Shown here: piece after piece, positions 63,560-64,000 of the stretch
Numbering within the stretch: position 1 is the stretch's first letter
How the letters are laid out: every line of letters begins with the position of its first letter
Notes under the pieces: model-generated
Seen by the model: only the letters and a program-made list of their open reading frames with translations
Database searches by the model: none
Told to the model about the DNA's origin: nothing
Translations under genes and position numbers: made by a program
NCBI RefSeq assembly: GCF_900187355.1
Contig: NZ_LT906451.1
Span: 2,291,001-2,355,000, forward strand
Source of the DNA: Legionella lansingensis
Lineage (GTDB): Bacteria; Pseudomonadota; Gammaproteobacteria; Legionellales; Legionellaceae
Reading direction: 5' to 3'
DNA length: 64,000 bases

Positions 63560-64000
63560 CCGAATGTCTCCCATGAGCTAGGTAAAGCATCATTAGCATT
63601 GTTGCCAGTAACAAGGCTGCAACTCCATTGTGGGCCACTGCCACCCATAGGGGCAGCAAATAAATCACATTTACCACACCTAGAGTAAACTGGGTCATTA
63701 CTAAACCGACAGCTAACCATGCAAATAATCGCAGACTCCTTTCTTTACATTTTAAAATACAAAGCGAGGACAACATCAGAATATATACAGCGGTAATCAT
63801 AGCCCCAAGACGATGAATATATTGGATGGTCATTCTAATATCATTATCAAGTAAGCCTCCTTGATAATTTTGCCCCACAGGTGCAAATAAATTGAAGCCT
63901 TGAGAAAAATGCAAAGTAGGCAACCACTGTCCATTGCATTGAGGAAAACCAATGCAGGCAATCCCTGCATAATTTGAACTCACCCACCCTCCTAAAGCAA
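63549..64000 (-). CDS. ctaA: Heme A synthase CtaA/COX15 (C-terminal part)
   Basis: The C-terminal ~150 residues of a protein whose start lies beyond the right edge; the frame remains open ([15 protein letters not shown]...) to the boundary. Features are [13 protein letters not shown] with a conserved Cys pair, heme-ligand His in [15 protein letters not shown] and [14 protein letters not shown], and several membrane helices. It oxidises heme O to heme A. The order ctaA-ctaB-sco is the usual cytochrome-oxidase assembly set. Confidence 0.9.
   Translation of the reverse strand, partial: ALGGWVSSNYAGIACIGFPQCNGQWLPTLHFSQGFNLFAPVGQNYQGGLLDNDIRMTIQYIHRLGAMITAVYILMLSSLCILKCKERSLRLFAWLAVGLVMTQFTLGVVNVIYLLPLWVAVAHNGVAALLLATMLMMLYLAHGRHSDAY

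Overview
The window looks like a chromosomal segment of a Legionella species other than L. pneumophila. The evidence is a nearly complete Dot/Icm type IVB secretion cluster with Legionella gene order (icmT-S-[FIR]-Q-P-O-N-M-L-K-E-G-C-D-J-B, with icmH-icmF nearby), AT-rich codon use, Legionella-type palindromic repeats, and large eukaryote-oriented-looking proteins without standard enzyme families. No rRNA, tRNA or CRISPR array was seen.

Layout. 1-6.3 kb: end of a lipid-kinase gene, fadH (2,4-dienoyl-CoA reductase), a repeat-rich gap, sodC, an IS4-type insertion sequence, and the peroxide-defence pair ahpC-ahpD with an OxyR-like site. 6.4-14.5 kb: two giant orphan genes, one with a nucleoside-hydrolase-like N-terminus and acidic C-terminus, one built of about eight ~145-residue repeats; both are effector-like. 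14.6-19.0 kb: a coupled micro-ORF, a small protein, then icmH(dotU)-icmF, on the opposite strand from the rest of icm. 19.2-25.9 kb: a dsbD-type reductase, an alpha/beta hydrolase, and a two-arm module (two-subunit class I fumarase/mesaconase-type hydratase; family III CoA-transferase plus CitE-type lyase) that could turn mesaconate/citramalate into acetyl-CoA and pyruvate. 26.0-43.4 kb: the Dot/Icm cluster, all on the minus strand. 43.4-47.5 kb: a small gene, a DDE insertion sequence and another large orphan gene. 47.6-64 kb: housekeeping genes (pabC, 5-FTHF cyclo-ligase, PII, ubiK, comM, pyrB, ruvX, algH, glutamate-synthase-like protein, cold shock protein, hemH, an AspA/RimK pair, sco-ctaB-ctaA).

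How it fits together. The icm genes build the core complex (DotG/IcmE, DotH/IcmK, DotF/IcmG), inner-membrane partners (DotI, DotJ, DotE, DotP, IcmT), the ATPase DotO/IcmB, the coupling complex (DotL/IcmO, DotM/IcmP, DotN/IcmJ, IcmS) and IcmQ with its fast-evolving chaperone (FIR). The large orphan proteins flanking it are the natural candidates for substrates.

The most striking structural feature is how heavily small mobile palindromic elements have invaded the cluster: a 135-bp MITE-like element with a 6-bp target duplication sits in frame inside the 5' end of icmK/dotH, another lies between icmJ and icmB, an intrinsic terminator separates icmD from icmJ, and an insertion sequence lies just upstream of icmT. 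Four or more distinct short-repeat families occur across the window. Start codons were moved from the longest possible ORF where the ribosome binding site, translational coupling or a repeat boundary indicated it; these cases are stated per gene.
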